From: UBA5868 sp964482025
GTDB lineage: Bacteria > Pseudomonadota > Gammaproteobacteria > Pseudomonadales > Cellvibrionaceae
Assembly (NCBI GenBank): GCA_964482025.1
Contig: CAYZVN010000095.1
Location: 1 to 10,805 of the forward strand
Direction of reading: 5' to 3'
Length of the DNA stretch: 10,805 bases
In this document: positions 1 to 8,351 of the stretch, piece after piece
Layout: the number at the start of each line of letters is the position of its first letter
How positions within the stretch are numbered: the first letter of the stretch is position 1
Notes under the pieces: generated by a model
Databases searched by the model: none
What the model was told of the DNA's origin: nothing
The model's input: only the letters and a program-made list of their open reading frames with translations
Position numbers and translations under genes: made by a program

Positions 1-1
1 G

Positions 2-3000
2 GTTCGTTCCTGGGGAAATCTGGTGATCACCCAGCTGGGCTCGGCCGATTCCGCTTCGGTTTCTGCGCTGGGCGAGCTAGCGGTGGAAACCGGGGCTCCG
101 CTGAGCGGCAACAGTTTTATCTTCGAATCCGATGAACTCATCATTATTCCGAACGGTTTGACCGTGCCGGGGAGCCTGCAGCTAACCGCACCGGATATTA
201 CGGATCCCACATCCACCAGAACGCTAAATTTCGGTGCTGGGAGCCTAGTGATCGACACCGAAGCCGTCGGTGGCGATCTGACCATTAATTCCGATGTCGA
301 CACCTTGAGTGTCATCAACCGGTCGGTCAACGCCATCACCGTCACTGATGTTGACGATCTGATTTTGGGGATCATGGCGCCGCAGGTGGGCAATATCAGT
401 GTTAGCACTGGCTCCGAAACGGATCTGACCCTTGCCGAAGATATCAATTTGACCTCCATGACCGGCGCGTTGGAATTGACTGCGGGCCGCGACCTGCTGA
501 TCAATGCGGCCATTCAGGATGGCTCGGATATCACCCTAGAAGCTCCGAGAAATGTCATCTTTTCCGCAGACGGTGCGGTGGATGTGGGCTCGGGCAATAT
601 CTCCATCGAGGCCACCAACGGCAATGTTGCGCTCGGTCACTTGTCCGGCGGCAGCATGATCGTCACCGCTGGCGGCGCGATTACCGATGCCAATGGCGAC
701 GAGGTGAATCTGGTGGGCACCAGCGCGACGCTTACCTCGGGTGGCACCATAGGCACTTTGGCCAATGGTCTGGAGGCGACACTTAACAGTCTTAACTTGA
801 ACGCCACTGGTGGCGCCTTTTTGGCGAACAGCCAGGCTTTGACTCTCTCCAGTGTGACGACTGGTGGCGATCTCAATATCCACTTGCCGACGGCGGGGAA
901 TCTCACGCTGACACAAGCCGCCCCGGCCATCGGCGGTCATGCGACTTTCTCTGTGGCCGCTGGCGATTTGATCCTTCCGGCAGCGGGTTTGGACTTGAGC
1001 GGCCGCGATCTCACAATTACGGCAGACGCCATCGTTGATGGCGACTCAGCGGCCATCCTGAGCGCCCGAGATGCCAATATCACTCTGAATGCCGCCGCCG
1101 GCCGCTTGACCAGCACCTTTGAGACCTTGGTGCTGAATATTGCCGGTGGAACCGATTACCAAGTCGAGAACACTGGCGCCTTGGTCTTGCGCGAGTTGAA
1201 CAGCAGTCGGGACGTCGATGTTTCTGCGGCCTCCCTGGAGGTTCAAGACATAGTGCTGGCCGGCGACAACATGGCCTTGACGTTTGAGGCGGCGACTACC
1301 CTCACGCAAACCGGCGATCTAAGCAGTACCGCAGGTGCGGATAATGTTGCGTTGAATTTTACTTCCGGCTCGGCTATGACCATCAATGGCAATCTGCGCG
1401 ACGCCAACGGTGAGTCCAATCGATACAACTTCAATTTTAGTGCTGGCGGTGATTTTTCCATGGACAACGGCGCCCAAATCGGGGCGTGGGACGGTGGGAT
1501 CATCATTCAGTCGGCGGCGGGCGATGTGACGGTTACCGGTCTTTCGTCGACCAGCGACGCAGTCGATGCCATCCAGCTGGAGGCGTCTGCAGGCGAGATC
1601 CTTTCCGCCAACGCGGCCGGTCGCGATATTGAGGTGGCAGACGGTGGGTTTGTCGCCACCGCGCTGGGTTCGATAACGGATTTAGACGTTGAATCCCTTT
1701 ATTTCTCCGCCAGCTCAACAATGGGTGATATCTCCCTGTCTGAGGCGACCGGAACCAGCGCGCGGCAATTACAGACTTCTGGCAGCGCGCAGATCACTAC
1801 CGGCAATGAATTGAATCTGGCAGAGGCGACTCTGGCGGTCCGCGATTTGATCATTGATGCCGGCGATGATCTGGTGATCGCCGACTCAGGCCTGACGGTC
1901 AGTGGCGACTTAACCATTGCGGCCAACACCATTCGCGACAGCAACGCCAATCTCTCCCTGCAAGCGGCCAATGCCGATATCGCCCTGCGTGATATCGGGG
2001 CCCAGGCGCGCACTTGGACCACCGCCTTCGATCAGCTTGTGCTGTCCATTGCTGGAACGGGCGACCTGACCCTGAACGATGAAAATGCACTGGCACTAAC
2101 CTCCATCAGTGCCACCCATAATGTCAGCGTTATGGCATCAGATGGCAGCCTTACGGTGGGTGGCGCAACCCTGGGCGGCAATGCGGCGTTTACGGCAACG
2201 GATGGGGATGTGGTCTTCAGCAGCGCCCCTGCGGTTACCGGCAACCTGAGTTTGACGACAGTGGGCTCTGGCGATGTCGTCGTGCCCGACGCGGGCCTCT
2301 CGGTCGGCGGCAACTTAACCCTAGTGGCGGACGATTTGCGCGATAGCGATGCCGATCTGACCCTGGCGGCAGCCAACGCCACTATCACCTTGCGCAACGC
2401 CGATACTCACGCGCGCGATTGGACCACGACCTTTGAGCAATTAGTGCTGGATATTGCCGGCACGGGCGATTTCGCCCTGGCCGACACCGATAGCTTGACC
2501 CTGACCTCGGTCGCCACGGGAGGCAGTGCCCACTTTAGCGCCACGAGCGGGGACTTGGTGTTCACCGATGCCCCAGCGGTCGGTGGCGATCTGTCCTTGA
2601 CCACCATCGGGAGCGGTGATGTGGTATTGCCTAGTGCGGAGTTTAGTGTCGGCGGCGATCTCACGGTTGATGCCGACGATCTGCGCGCGAGTGATGCCGA
2701 CTTCGACTTGGCCGCCGTCAACGCAAGCATCACGCTGCGCAACAGCGATAATCAAGCTCGCCGCTGGACCACCAATTTTGAGCAGCTGGCGCTCGATCTG
2801 GCGGGTGCCGGCAGCTTCGAGCTGACCAATAGCGGTTCCTTGACCCTCACTTCCGCCACGCTCGGCGGCAGTGGCCGCTTTACCACCGCGACGGGCGATT
2901 TGGTGGTTGATGCTGCCGATATAGGCGGCGATGCCGACTTTGCCGCAGATGCCGGTAGCGTGGTCGTTAACGGCGGTACCATCGATGGCAGCGCGAGCTT

Positions 3001-5788
3001 CGCCGCAGGAGGCGGCGATCTGCTGTTCACGGCGGCCCCGACCCTCGGCGGCAACCTGTCGCTGGTGGCGGCGGGGACTGGCGAGGTGGTTTTGGCGGAT
3101 ACGGGACTGACCATCGCCGGCGATCTCCTGGTGGACGCGAGTGATTTGCGAGGCAGCGACGGGGAGCTTTACCTCGCGGCTAGCGATGCCGCGATTACCT
3201 TGCGCGACAGCGGTAGCCAAGCGCGATCCTGGAACACCAACTTTGACCAATTAACGCTGGCATTAAACGGCAGCGGCGACTTCGCCTTAACCGATGCCGA
3301 CACCCTCACCCTTGCGGCGGTGACCACCGGCGGCAACGCGAGTTTTCGCACCACGGCTGCCGACCTGATCATAGGTACGGATATCGATATTGGCGGCGAT
3401 CTCCGCTTGTCCACCATCGACTCCGGCGAGCTGATTATTGCCGATAGCGGTTTGCTGCATAGCGCCGGCCTTAGCATAGAGGCGGACACAGTACGCAGTG
3501 GTGCCGCCGCCGTGACACTGGGCGCGACGGCAGCGGACATCACTTTGCGCGATGGCGCGGAGGCGACTTCCTGGGCAACGCGCTTCGATGAATTGGTATT
3601 GCAGATCGCCGGTGCCGGCGACTTCCAGCTCACCGACGCCGACGGCCTCACACTGACTTCTATCACCACAGCGGGCAGCGCCAGCTTTACCACCACTGGA
3701 AGCGACTTGGTTCTCGCGGACGCTCTTGCGGTGGGTGGTCCGTTGACACTGGCGACCACCGGCCAGGGCGACGTGGTACTTCCAGAGATGGGACTTGTTC
3801 ACGGTGGCGATGTCGTGATCCGCGCCTCCAATTTGCGCGGTGCCGATGCCGATCTGGCCCTGGCCGCGACCGCAGCGGATATCCGGCTGCGCCAAGGCGC
3901 TACTGCGCAGACTTGGAATACCGATCTGGATCGCTTGAGCGTCAGCATTGGGGGTAGCGGCGCACTGACGGTGGTCGATAGCGACGGCCTGATCTTGGAG
4001 TCCGTTGCCGTCGGCGGTGACGCCAGCTTTAGCAGCACCGATGCGGATTTGCAGGTGATTTCCGCGCCGATGGTGGCCGGGACATTGAGCTTGGCTGCCG
4101 AGGGCTCTGGCGATCTGATCTTGCCGGAGACCGGACTGGTGCACAGCGGTGAGCTCATCCTTGCGGCCGACCAGATAGCGACGGGTGATGCGGATCTCCG
4201 CCTGTCGGCTGCGGCCGTATCGGCGACCTTGCGGGATCAGCAGCAGGCAACCAACTGGCAGACCTCGATCCAGCAGCTGACGCTCAGTTTGGCCGGGGGA
4301 GGGGCTTTTAACCTCACCAACGCAGGCCCCTTGGTGGTAGAAAGTCTGGCGAGCGACGGCGCGGTGGACGTGACCACGCCAGCCGGCTTGCAAATCGGCA
4401 GTCTCAGCGGCGCCGATATGGCCTTCAGGGGGGCCGACATAGAGCTGCTGCAGAGTGAGTACAACCTTACTGGTGCGCTGTCTTTGACGGCGGCGAACCA
4501 GTTACAACTGGCCGCAGCCGGCCTTGCGGTTCCCGGCGAGCTGCGCCTGCAAGCAGCGGGCGTCAATGCCGCCGGCGATGGACCCGTAATTCTGGCCGCC
4601 GAGAGCGCCGATCTGATCGTGACCGACGAGCAAGCCCTGACGCTGAGCACTCGGCTGAGCGAACTCGGCCTCAGCTATGGTGGCCGCGCGCTGTCGATCG
4701 GCAACGATCGCAATCTGCTGCTGTCGCGCTTCGCCGTGCCGAACCTGGAGACCCTATCCTTGGCGGCCAGTGGCACGCTCACCGTTCCGGCCGCAGGTCT
4801 GGCGGCGTCGCAACGCATCAACATAGAGGCTGAGGATCTCCTCGATGGCGACCGCACCCTGGTACTGTCCGCCCCCGAGCTGGCGGTGCGCCTCGGCAAT
4901 GCGGGAGGCGACCACCAGTGGACCCTCGACGCGGATTCGCTCGATGTTCTGCTGCGAGGCAACGCAAACTTATCGGTAGTGGCCGAGGAGGGTTTAACGC
5001 TGGCGGACCTCAACGGTGACGCCCAAGCGGTGCTGGTGGAAAACGGCAATTTCTCCCTCAGCCTGGATAGTGGGGACCTCACCCTGGCGGGCAACGTCAG
5101 CGCGGCCGACCTGAGCGCCGACGGCCGGCGCGCCGGCGTAATCGACCTTACGGTGGCGCGGGGCAGTGTCTACACATCCGGTCCCGTCACCCTTTTGTCG
5201 CGCAACACGCTTGATCAAACGGCCGGGACCGCGGCTGATCGCTACGGCATTCGCATCCGCCTGACCGACACGGAGGCGACTGAGCGCACCATTACTCTGG
5301 GGGACACGAGCGGGAGTGCCACTTTGCGCGCGATCGGCGGCGATGTGCTGCTCGATACCCGGCCTGACGCGACCGCAGCGGAAGCGACGCGCACTCTGGT
5401 CCATACTTCAAACAGCATCATTGAGGTGTACAACAACCTTGGCGATGCTCCCAGCGGCCAAGTCTTAGTGAATGGTGAGCCGGCAACGGCGCAGCCATGG
5501 CAGACGGTCCGCGCCAATCGCCTGCTGGCGATAGTGACCGATGTGCCGGCTCAAGATACCGGTGACATTTTGGATGAACTCGATGATCTTGATGGCAGCA
5601 CAGATATTGTGAAAGATGTGGACAAGTCCGGACCCCAGGCCGCGAGTCAATTTGACCAGGTGTTCGGCACCTGCGATGAACTGGACCAGAAAAATCAACA
5701 CCGCTGCCGCGTGGACGCGGCGCTTAAAGCGTTCCTGTCCCATTGGTTGGTGGGCGGTGAGATGCCGCCCAAAACGGAGATCCGCTGA
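2..5788 (+). CDS. Giant repetitive beta-solenoid surface protein, filamentous-haemagglutinin/TPS adhesin type (5' partial)
   Basis: This is the C-terminal part of a very large secreted or surface protein. The frame is open to the left edge, so the GTG at 23 is unlikely to be the true start; residue numbers here count from that GTG (1,921 residues). The sequence is Gly/Ala/Asp/Ser/Thr-rich with short alternating hydrophobic strands (GGDLTL, GDVVLP, ITLR, QLVLDIAG), typical of right-handed beta-helices in two-partner-secretion exoproteins. Modules of about 92-155 residues recur from about residue 627 to 1595. A final solenoid part (about 1600-1840) is followed by an acidic linker (about 1850-1865, DILDELDDLDG) and a helical tail. 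C1884 and C1895 are the only cysteines visible. The N-terminal haemagglutination/secretion domain that would prove the family is outside the window, so the adhesin role is inferred from fold type and composition. The next gene starts at the base after the stop, so co-expression with the YfiR/kinase pair is likely. A giant autotransporter or type I-secreted protein is less likely, since I see no C-terminal beta-barrel and no GGxGxDxxx calcium repeats. Confidence 0.8.
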   Translation, partial: VRSWGNLVITQLGSADSASVSALGELAVETGAPLSGNSFIFESDELIIIPNGLTVPGSLQLTAPDITDPTSTRTLNFGAGSLVIDTEAVGGDLTINSDVDTLSVINRSVNAITVTDVDDLILGIMAPQVGNISVSTGSETDLTLAEDINLTSMTGALELTAGRDLLINAAIQDGSDITLEAPRNVIFSADGAVDVGSGNISIEATNGNVALGHLSGGSMIVTAGGAITDANGDEVNLVGTSATLTSGGTIGTLANGLEATLNSLNLNATGGAFLANSQALTLSSVTTGGDLNIHLPTAGNLTLTQAAPAIGGHATFSVAAGDLILPAAGLDLSGRDLTITADAIVDGDSAAILSARDANITLNAAAGRLTSTFETLVLNIAGGTDYQVENTGALVLRELNSSRDVDVSAASLEVQDIVLAGDNMALTFEAATTLTQTGDLSSTAGADNVALNFTSGSAMTINGNLRDANGESNRYNFNFSAGGDFSMDNGAQIGAWDGGIIIQSAAGDVTVTGLSSTSDAVDAIQLEASAGEILSANAAGRDIEVADGGFVATALGSITDLDVESLYFSASSTMGDISLSEATGTSARQLQTSGSAQITTGNELNLAEATLAVRDLIIDAGDDLVIADSGLTVSGDLTIAANTIRDSNANLSLQAANADIALRDIGAQARTWTTAFDQLVLSIAGTGDLTLNDENALALTSISATHNVSVMASDGSLTVGGATLGGNAAFTATDGDVVFSSAPAVTGNLSLTTVGSGDVVVPDAGLSVGGNLTLVADDLRDSDADLTLAAANATITLRNADTHARDWTTTFEQLVLDIAGTGDFALADTDSLTLTSVATGGSAHFSATSGDLVFTDAPAVGGDLSLTTIGSGDVVLPSAEFSVGGDLTVDADDLRASDADFDLAAVNASITLRNSDNQARRWTTNFEQLALDLAGAGSFELTNSGSLTLTSATLGGSGRFTTATGDLVVDAADIGGDADFAADAGSVVVNGGTIDGSASFAAGGGDLLFTAAPTLGGNLSLVAAGTGEVVLADTGLTIAGDLLVDASDLRGSDGELYLAASDAAITLRDSGSQARSWNTNFDQLTLALNGSGDFALTDADTLTLAAVTTGGNASFRTTAADLIIGTDIDIGGDLRLSTIDSGELIIADSGLLHSAGLSIEADTVRSGAAAVTLGATAADITLRDGAEATSWATRFDELVLQIAGAGDFQLTDADGLTLTSITTAGSASFTTTGSDLVLADALAVGGPLTLATTGQGDVVLPEMGLVHGGDVVIRASNLRGADADLALAATAADIRLRQGATAQTWNTDLDRLSVSIGGSGALTVVDSDGLILESVAVGGDASFSSTDADLQVISAPMVAGTLSLAAEGSGDLILPETGLVHSGELILAADQIATGDADLRLSAAAVSATLRDQQQATNWQTSIQQLTLSLAGGGAFNLTNAGPLVVESLASDGAVDVTTPAGLQIGSLSGADMAFRGADIELLQSEYNLTGALSLTAANQLQLAAAGLAVPGELRLQAAGVNAAGDGPVILAAESADLIVTDEQALTLSTRLSELGLSYGGRALSIGNDRNLLLSRFAVPNLETLSLAASGTLTVPAAGLAASQRINIEAEDLLDGDRTLVLSAPELAVRLGNAGGDHQWTLDADSLDVLLRGNANLSVVAEEGLTLADLNGDAQAVLVENGNFSLSLDSGDLTLAGNVSAADLSADGRRAGVIDLTVARGSVYTSGPVTLLSRNTLDQTAGTAADRYGIRIRLTDTEATERTITLGDTSGSATLRAIGGDVLLDTRPDATAAEATRTLVHTSNSIIEVYNNLGDAPSGQVLVNGEPATAQPWQTVRANRLLAIVTDVPAQDTGDILDELDDLDGSTDIVKDVDKSGPQAASQFDQVFGTCDELDQKNQHRCRVDAALKAFLSHWLVGGEMPPKTEIR
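1901..4807 (+). repeat. Tandem coding modules of about 92-155 codons in the giant surface protein
   Basis: Successive modules begin at about 1901, 2306, 2651, 3116, 3464, 3803, 4145 and 4532, with the next boundary at 4808. The spacings are 135, 115, 155, 116, 113, 114, 129 and 92 codons. Each opens with a [GAS]G-[DNEL]-L strand, then A-x-x-[LIV]-R-x-S-D-A-D-L, then ITLR, then W-x-T-x-[FL]-[DEQ]-[QER]-L, then AG-x-G-x-F-x-L, then LTL-x-S, then GG-x-A-x-F, and closes with a G-[DE]-[VL]-[VI]-[LIV]-[PA] strand and a G-L turn. The three modules from 3464 to about 4531 end or begin with the variant LVH or LLH. Diverged copies lie at about 167 and 1001, and a degenerate one starts at 4808. The copies differ at DNA level, so these are old duplications held by protein structure rather than recent DNA repeats. 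Confidence 0.8.
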
Positions 5789-6355
5789 ATGCTCGCTCGC
5801 CTGACCGGCATCGTCTTGTGGTTGATAGCGGCGTGTGCACCTGTCGCGACCTATGCGCAATCCGCTTCCGCAAGCGAGGCAGAGCAGCAAGTGCGCGCGC
5901 AGTTCGTCTATAACTTTGCCAATTTTGTGGAGTGGCCAGACGACGCCTTTGCCAACAACGAGGCACCCATCAAAATCTGTCTGTTTGGCGAAGTGAATTT
6001 CGCCCCCTACCTCTACACCTTTGCCGGCACCCGCATAGGCATGCGGACCTTAGTGGTGCAAAAAGCGGATCAGATCGAAGAAATTCGCGCCGGCTGTCAT
6101 ATTTTGTACGTCGGCCAAGACGAGCGGGTGCGCCTGCCCACCTTCTGGCAGGAGATCCAATACATCTACGTGTTGAGCATCGGTGACCGTCAGGGCTTTG
6201 CCGATAAGGGCGGCATTATCAATATTCTGCGCACTCGCGATCGGGTGCAGTTTGATGTCAATATCGAGAACGCACTGATCAACGGTTTGTTTCTCGACTC
6301 CGACCTGCTGGCCCTGGCTCGCGTCATCAAGCGCAATACTCGCAGTGACCCCTAA
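5789..6355 (+). CDS. YfiR-family (DUF4154) periplasmic protein
   Basis: A 188-residue exported protein of the YfiR family. Known members are periplasmic repressors that bind the periplasmic domain of a CHASE8 membrane partner and set biofilm or signalling output. Visible family marks are FVYNFANFVEWP (39-50), the ICLFG strand (63-67), AGCHILYVG (101-109), YVLSIGD..GF (127-137), GGIINIL (141-147), VQFDVNIENA (153-162) and the closing LFLDSDLLALARVI helix (167-180). C64 and C103 are 39 residues apart, the same spacing as Cys71/Cys110 of Pseudomonas aeruginosa YfiR as I recall it; an equivalent of that protein's second pair (Cys145/Cys152) is absent. The signal sequence is ambiguous: signal peptidase I could cut after TYA at 23, but IAAC at 13-16 also fits a lipobox. 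The ATG follows the upstream stop with no gap and has GGAG nine bases upstream (5776-5779). Its stop overlaps the kinase start by one base, which supports translational coupling and a shared function. Confidence 0.9.
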   Translation: MLARLTGIVLWLIAACAPVATYAQSASASEAEQQVRAQFVYNFANFVEWPDDAFANNEAPIKICLFGEVNFAPYLYTFAGTRIGMRTLVVQKADQIEEIRAGCHILYVGQDERVRLPTFWQEIQYIYVLSIGDRQGFADKGGIINILRTRDRVQFDVNIENALINGLFLDSDLLALARVIKRNTRSDP

Positions 6356-8295
6356 TGCGATCCCTGTGGCGATACCGCGACCTGCCGATTCAGCGCAAAA
6401 TCTCGCTGATTATTGTGATCGGCATGGCGTCGGCCATGATCGTCACTGTCGCCAACTTTATTTCCTTTGACCGAGTCAACGTCAAGCGCGATCTGGGGGA
6501 GGAAATGCGGGTGCTGGCGCGGATCACCGCCGCCCGCAGTGCCGCCGCGGTAGCCTTTGGCGATCGCTCTAATGCCCTGGAAAACCTCACCACTTTATCG
6601 CTGCGCTCCACCGTGCAATACGCCTGCATTTACGATGAGGAACAGCGCATTTTTGCGCGCTTCCAGCGCAAAGACAGTCCTTTCCCGCCGTGTGGCGAGG
6701 TATTCGACCACAGCGTTTCTTACGGCGATAAAGGACATAAGAATCTGTTAGAAGTGGTGGAGCCCATCTTCCGTAAAGGCCAGCGCCTGGGTTATGTACT
6801 GGTGGCATCCGACCTATCGCCAATTGCCGAGCGCACGCGCAAATGGATTGTCACCAGTGTGTTCGTCACTCTCGCTGCCCTGCTGGTGGCATTTCTGATG
6901 ACGCGCCGTCTGCAACGCAGCGTCGTTAGGCCCATTACCGATCTGGCCAATGTTATGGACGATGTGCGGCAAACCAATAATCTGAGCTTGCGCGCCCGTG
7001 CCCTCGGTCGCGATGAGACGGGACGGTTGGTTGATTCCTTTAATGAGATGCTGCAAATCGTCGAGAAAAACAATCGCGATCTGGAAATGCTCTATCGCGG
7101 TTTGGTTGAAAAAAGTGCGGAGGCGGAGGCCACGGCCGCCTCTTTGGAGTTGCGCAATCAGCAGATTAAAGACCTTTTCGGCGGCGCCGCCCACGATCTG
7201 CGCCAACCGCTGCAAGCCATGAGCATTTTTGTGCAAACTCTGGCAAAGCGGATCGAAGATCCCGAACAGGAGGCGATTGTCGACAAACTCCGTCAAGCGC
7301 TGCAGAACCTCAACAGCCTGTTTAACGAAATTCTCGATGTGTCGCGCTACGAGTTCGACACCGAGGCAACCGGCGTCCAGTCGATCTCCATCAAACAATT
7401 GGTGAACAAAGTCTTTTTGGAGTTCGAGGCCATAGCCGAAGAAAAAGGCTTGCGCCTGCGTTTTCACTCTCTGGATTATCGCGTCCTCGCCCACGGCGCC
7501 TTGCTGGAACGCATCATTCGCAATCTGCTCAGCAACGCCATCCGCTACACCGACCAAGGCGGCGTGCTGTTGGGTTGTCGGCGTCGCGGTGATCACTTGG
7601 CCATTGAGGTATGGGACACAGGGCGAGGCATCCCGCAGGCGCAGCAACAAGAAATCTTCAGCAAATTTGTTCAGGTAAAACGGGAAGATCGCGAAGAGCT
7701 CGGCGGCTTTGGTCTCGGCTTGGCCATAGTGAAACAGTTTGCCGACAGCCTCGGCTACAGTCTGACGTTGAGTTCCGCTGAGGGGCGCGGAACCGTCTTC
7801 CGCCTGATGGTGCCGCTGGTAGACGGACCACAGCGTGCGCGTCGCCGTTCGGCGGCGGTGCCCAGAGCTGCCACTGAGTCGACCTCGGATATCGCCAAGA
7901 CCACCTTGGCGAGTTTGCAGGAACAAGAAGAAACTCGCATCTTGCTGATCGATGACAACCCCGACGTGCGCCAGGCGCTCAAGCTGACCCTTACGGATTG
8001 GGGGTTTGTGGTCAGCGACTTCGCCGATATTCCGTCAATGGAAGCGTTTCTGCAGCAGGGTGGCGCAATGCCAGATCTGATTATTTCCGACTTTGAATTG
8101 GGCGGAGATGACACCGGCGATCAAGCGATTGCGGAGGCGCGCCACTTACTGAGGCACCATATTCCCGCGTTTATTGTCACCGGTGCAGAGGATGATGCGG
8201 TGTGGCAGAAAATTCACAACAGCGGCCTTAGCGCGCTGCGCAAGCCGGTAAAACCTGCTCGCTTGCGCGCCATGATCAACCATCTTTTAGGCTGA
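6355..8295 (+). CDS. Hybrid sensor histidine kinase (CHASE8-like, HAMP, HisKA, HATPase_c, REC)
   Basis: A 646-residue inner-membrane hybrid kinase. TM1 is about residues 16-38 and TM2 about 164-183. The roughly 125-residue loop between them resembles CHASE8, the YfiN-type periplasmic domain (AAAVAFGDRSNALENL, then ACIYDEEQRIFARF), and holds C91 and C113. HAMP follows at about 184-237 and a coiled coil to about 275. The H-box is AHDLRQPLQAM with phospho-acceptor H280, the N-box RNLLSNAIRYT with N394, G1 DTGRGI (421-426), the F-box IFSKFVQV and G2 GGFGLGLAI (450-458). An Arg-rich linker (about 488-525) leads to a receiver with D533/D534, phospho-acceptor D579, T609 and K630, all canonical. There is no output domain, so phosphate should pass to an HPt or separate regulator not present here. 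No clear ribosome-binding site precedes the ATG; start and YfiR stop overlap as TAATG, suggesting coupled translation. The pairing with a YfiR protein points to YfiR as ligand or repressor of the periplasmic domain (inference). Confidence 0.92.
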   Translation: MRSLWRYRDLPIQRKISLIIVIGMASAMIVTVANFISFDRVNVKRDLGEEMRVLARITAARSAAAVAFGDRSNALENLTTLSLRSTVQYACIYDEEQRIFARFQRKDSPFPPCGEVFDHSVSYGDKGHKNLLEVVEPIFRKGQRLGYVLVASDLSPIAERTRKWIVTSVFVTLAALLVAFLMTRRLQRSVVRPITDLANVMDDVRQTNNLSLRARALGRDETGRLVDSFNEMLQIVEKNNRDLEMLYRGLVEKSAEAEATAASLELRNQQIKDLFGGAAHDLRQPLQAMSIFVQTLAKRIEDPEQEAIVDKLRQALQNLNSLFNEILDVSRYEFDTEATGVQSISIKQLVNKVFLEFEAIAEEKGLRLRFHSLDYRVLAHGALLERIIRNLLSNAIRYTDQGGVLLGCRRRGDHLAIEVWDTGRGIPQAQQQEIFSKFVQVKREDREELGGFGLGLAIVKQFADSLGYSLTLSSAEGRGTVFRLMVPLVDGPQRARRRSAAVPRAATESTSDIAKTTLASLQEQEETRILLIDDNPDVRQALKLTLTDWGFVVSDFADIPSMEAFLQQGGAMPDLIISDFELGGDDTGDQAIAEARHLLRHHIPAFIVTGAEDDAVWQKIHNSGLSALRKPVKPARLRAMINHLLG

Positions 8296-8313
8296 GCCAG
8301 ACCGGGCGCTGGC
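8296..8313 (+). terminator. Weak hairpin just after the kinase gene
   Basis: GCCAG (8296-8300) can pair with CTGGC (8309-8313) around an 8-base loop, beginning at the base after the kinase stop. It is followed by ATCCTCTTT, not a proper T run, so it is at best a weak terminator. A second, longer-range candidate is GGTGCGC (8343-8349) with GCGCACC (8384-8390) followed by a T run at 8394-8399, but its loop of 34 bases is too long for a classic intrinsic terminator. Confidence 0.25.
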
Positions 8314-8351
8314 ATCCTCTTTGCGGCGCTGCGGTTAATTTCGGTGCGCAC

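Noticed and set aside
23..25. GTG at 23 as the start of the giant protein
   Set aside because: The frame is open from position 2, there is no ribosome-binding site, and the protein begins in mid-solenoid with no signal or secretion domain, so the gene starts upstream of the window.
3287..4393. Long minus-strand open frame (368 codons) inside the giant gene, and several others antisense to it
   Set aside because: These arise from repeated GC-rich codons read backwards. The translations are rich in Arg/Gln/Ser/Ala without domain features, and they overlap a clear plus-strand gene.
1901..4807. CRISPR-like or satellite DNA repeat
   Set aside because: The periodicity is at the protein level with about 115-codon units, in one unbroken reading frame and with diverged DNA; there are no short identical repeats with unique spacers.
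6814..7926. Minus-strand open frame of 370 codons antisense to the kinase
   Set aside because: It covers the conserved HAMP, HisKA and ATPase regions of the plus-strand kinase, which is unmistakable, and shows no recognisable domain of its own.
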